DNA of 64,000 bases from positions 1-64,000 of the forward strand of contig DWZP01000006.1 of the NCBI GenBank assembly GCA_019117495.1. The letters are read 5' to 3'. The notes beneath the pieces are model-generated. The model did not search any database. It was not told where the DNA came from and was given only the letters and a program-made list of their open reading frames with translations. This document shows, one piece after another, positions 63,632 to 64,000 of the stretch. Source of the DNA: Fusicatenibacter_A intestinipullorum (GTDB lineage Bacteria > Bacillota > Negativicutes > Acidaminococcales > Acidaminococcaceae). The position numbers were made by a program, and so were the translations under genes. Within the stretch, counting starts at the first letter, position 1. Each line of letters starts with the position of its first letter.

Positions 63632-64000
63632 ATGATCGATATTTTAATGCCGACAATAGCACAAGGGCTGTTGTGGGCAATTATGGCGCTGGGCGTTTAC
63701 ATTACGTTCCGCGTGCTTGATATTGCCGATTTGACTGTTGAAGGAAGTTTCCCACTTGGTGCGGCTGTGGCTGCGGCCATGCTTTCGGAAGGTTATTCCG
63801 TTTCTGCCGCTTTTGCCTGTGCTGCCGTTGCCGGTATGCTGGCGGGCGTTGCTACCGGTTTTTTACATACCAAACTGAAAATACCGGCGCTGCTGGCAGG
63901 TATTTTAACCATGATTGCGCTGTATTCCGTAAACCTGCGCGTTATGGGCAAAGCTAACCTGTCGCTTTTGCGTATTGATACAATTTTTACGGAAATGCAG
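63632..64000 (+). CDS. ABC transporter permease (TrpY/LivH-like), 5' part
   Basis: 123 codons are visible before the window ends. MIDILMPTIAQGLLWAIMAL, then GVYITFRVLDIADLTVEGSF, is the characteristic start of permeases paired with TrpX-type binding proteins; several membrane helices follow. GGAGGAG lies 6 nt before the ATG. The ATPase gene is expected just downstream, outside the window. Confidence 0.88.
   Translation, partial: MIDILMPTIAQGLLWAIMALGVYITFRVLDIADLTVEGSFPLGAAVAAAMLSEGYSVSAAFACAAVAGMLAGVATGFLHTKLKIPALLAGILTMIALYSVNLRVMGKANLSLLRIDTIFTEMQ

Overview
The window reads as a chromosomal segment of an anaerobic Firmicute. Gene content suggests Negativicutes, perhaps a Phascolarctobacterium/Acidaminococcaceae-like gut bacterium. 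Pointers are pyruvate carboxylase, a T-box-controlled leu operon, two Firmicute-type small hydrophobic toxins, a siroheme/corrin-precursor cluster and tandem TrpX-like binding proteins. The assignment is an inference from gene content; no rRNA or tRNA gene was seen.

Left part (1-18.4 kb): the end of a DUF362 ferredoxin-like gene; a Zn/Cd P-type ATPase with a separate HMA metallochaperone and an MBL-fold hydrolase; an AraC regulator; a small type I toxin-antitoxin locus; an HxlR regulator divergent from a CopA-CopZ fusion; a MerR-controlled pair of divergent phosphoesterases; an aminotransferase; a LysE exporter; an alpha/beta hydrolase with a divergent TetR; an MFS transporter and flavodoxin; and three decayed genes (a LysR N-terminus, a UspA C-terminus and a frameshifted LysR).

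Middle part (18.4-45 kb): xpt; T-box-leuCDB; a guanidinium exporter behind a riboswitch-like leader; an FbpA-type ABC uptake operon with a fused permease and two ATPases; pyc; an AT-rich island with exported proteins of unknown function and a strikingly structured leader RNA; Fic; MATE; a BirA-box-controlled operon (hot-dog hydratase, BioY, thiolase-like enzyme, AMP-ligase) that may make or salvage a biotin precursor; ogt; a UvrA2-like protein; and a BMP-family lipoprotein.

Right part (44-64 kb): a SpoVB-like flippase; an M23 peptidase; a Tat-exported HD-domain protein; an Fst-type type I toxin-antitoxin locus whose terminator appears duplicated into two hairpins with complementary loops; the hemA-hemC-cobA/hemD-hemB-hemL cluster headed by precorrin-2 dehydrogenase; a ~0.68 kb non-coding element with long terminal inverted repeats; an operon of DhaL, DhaK, an LsrF-like aldolase/thiolase, a small VOC-like protein and a SorC/LsrR regulator; and the start of a TrpX-type ABC importer with duplicated binding proteins.

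The best candidates for undescribed biology are the DhaLK-LsrF-SorC operon, the BirA-controlled acyl-chain operon, the split-terminator Fst locus, the pseudoknotted leader near 33.3 kb, and the paired 19-bp-spacer MerR promoters near 10.1 kb.
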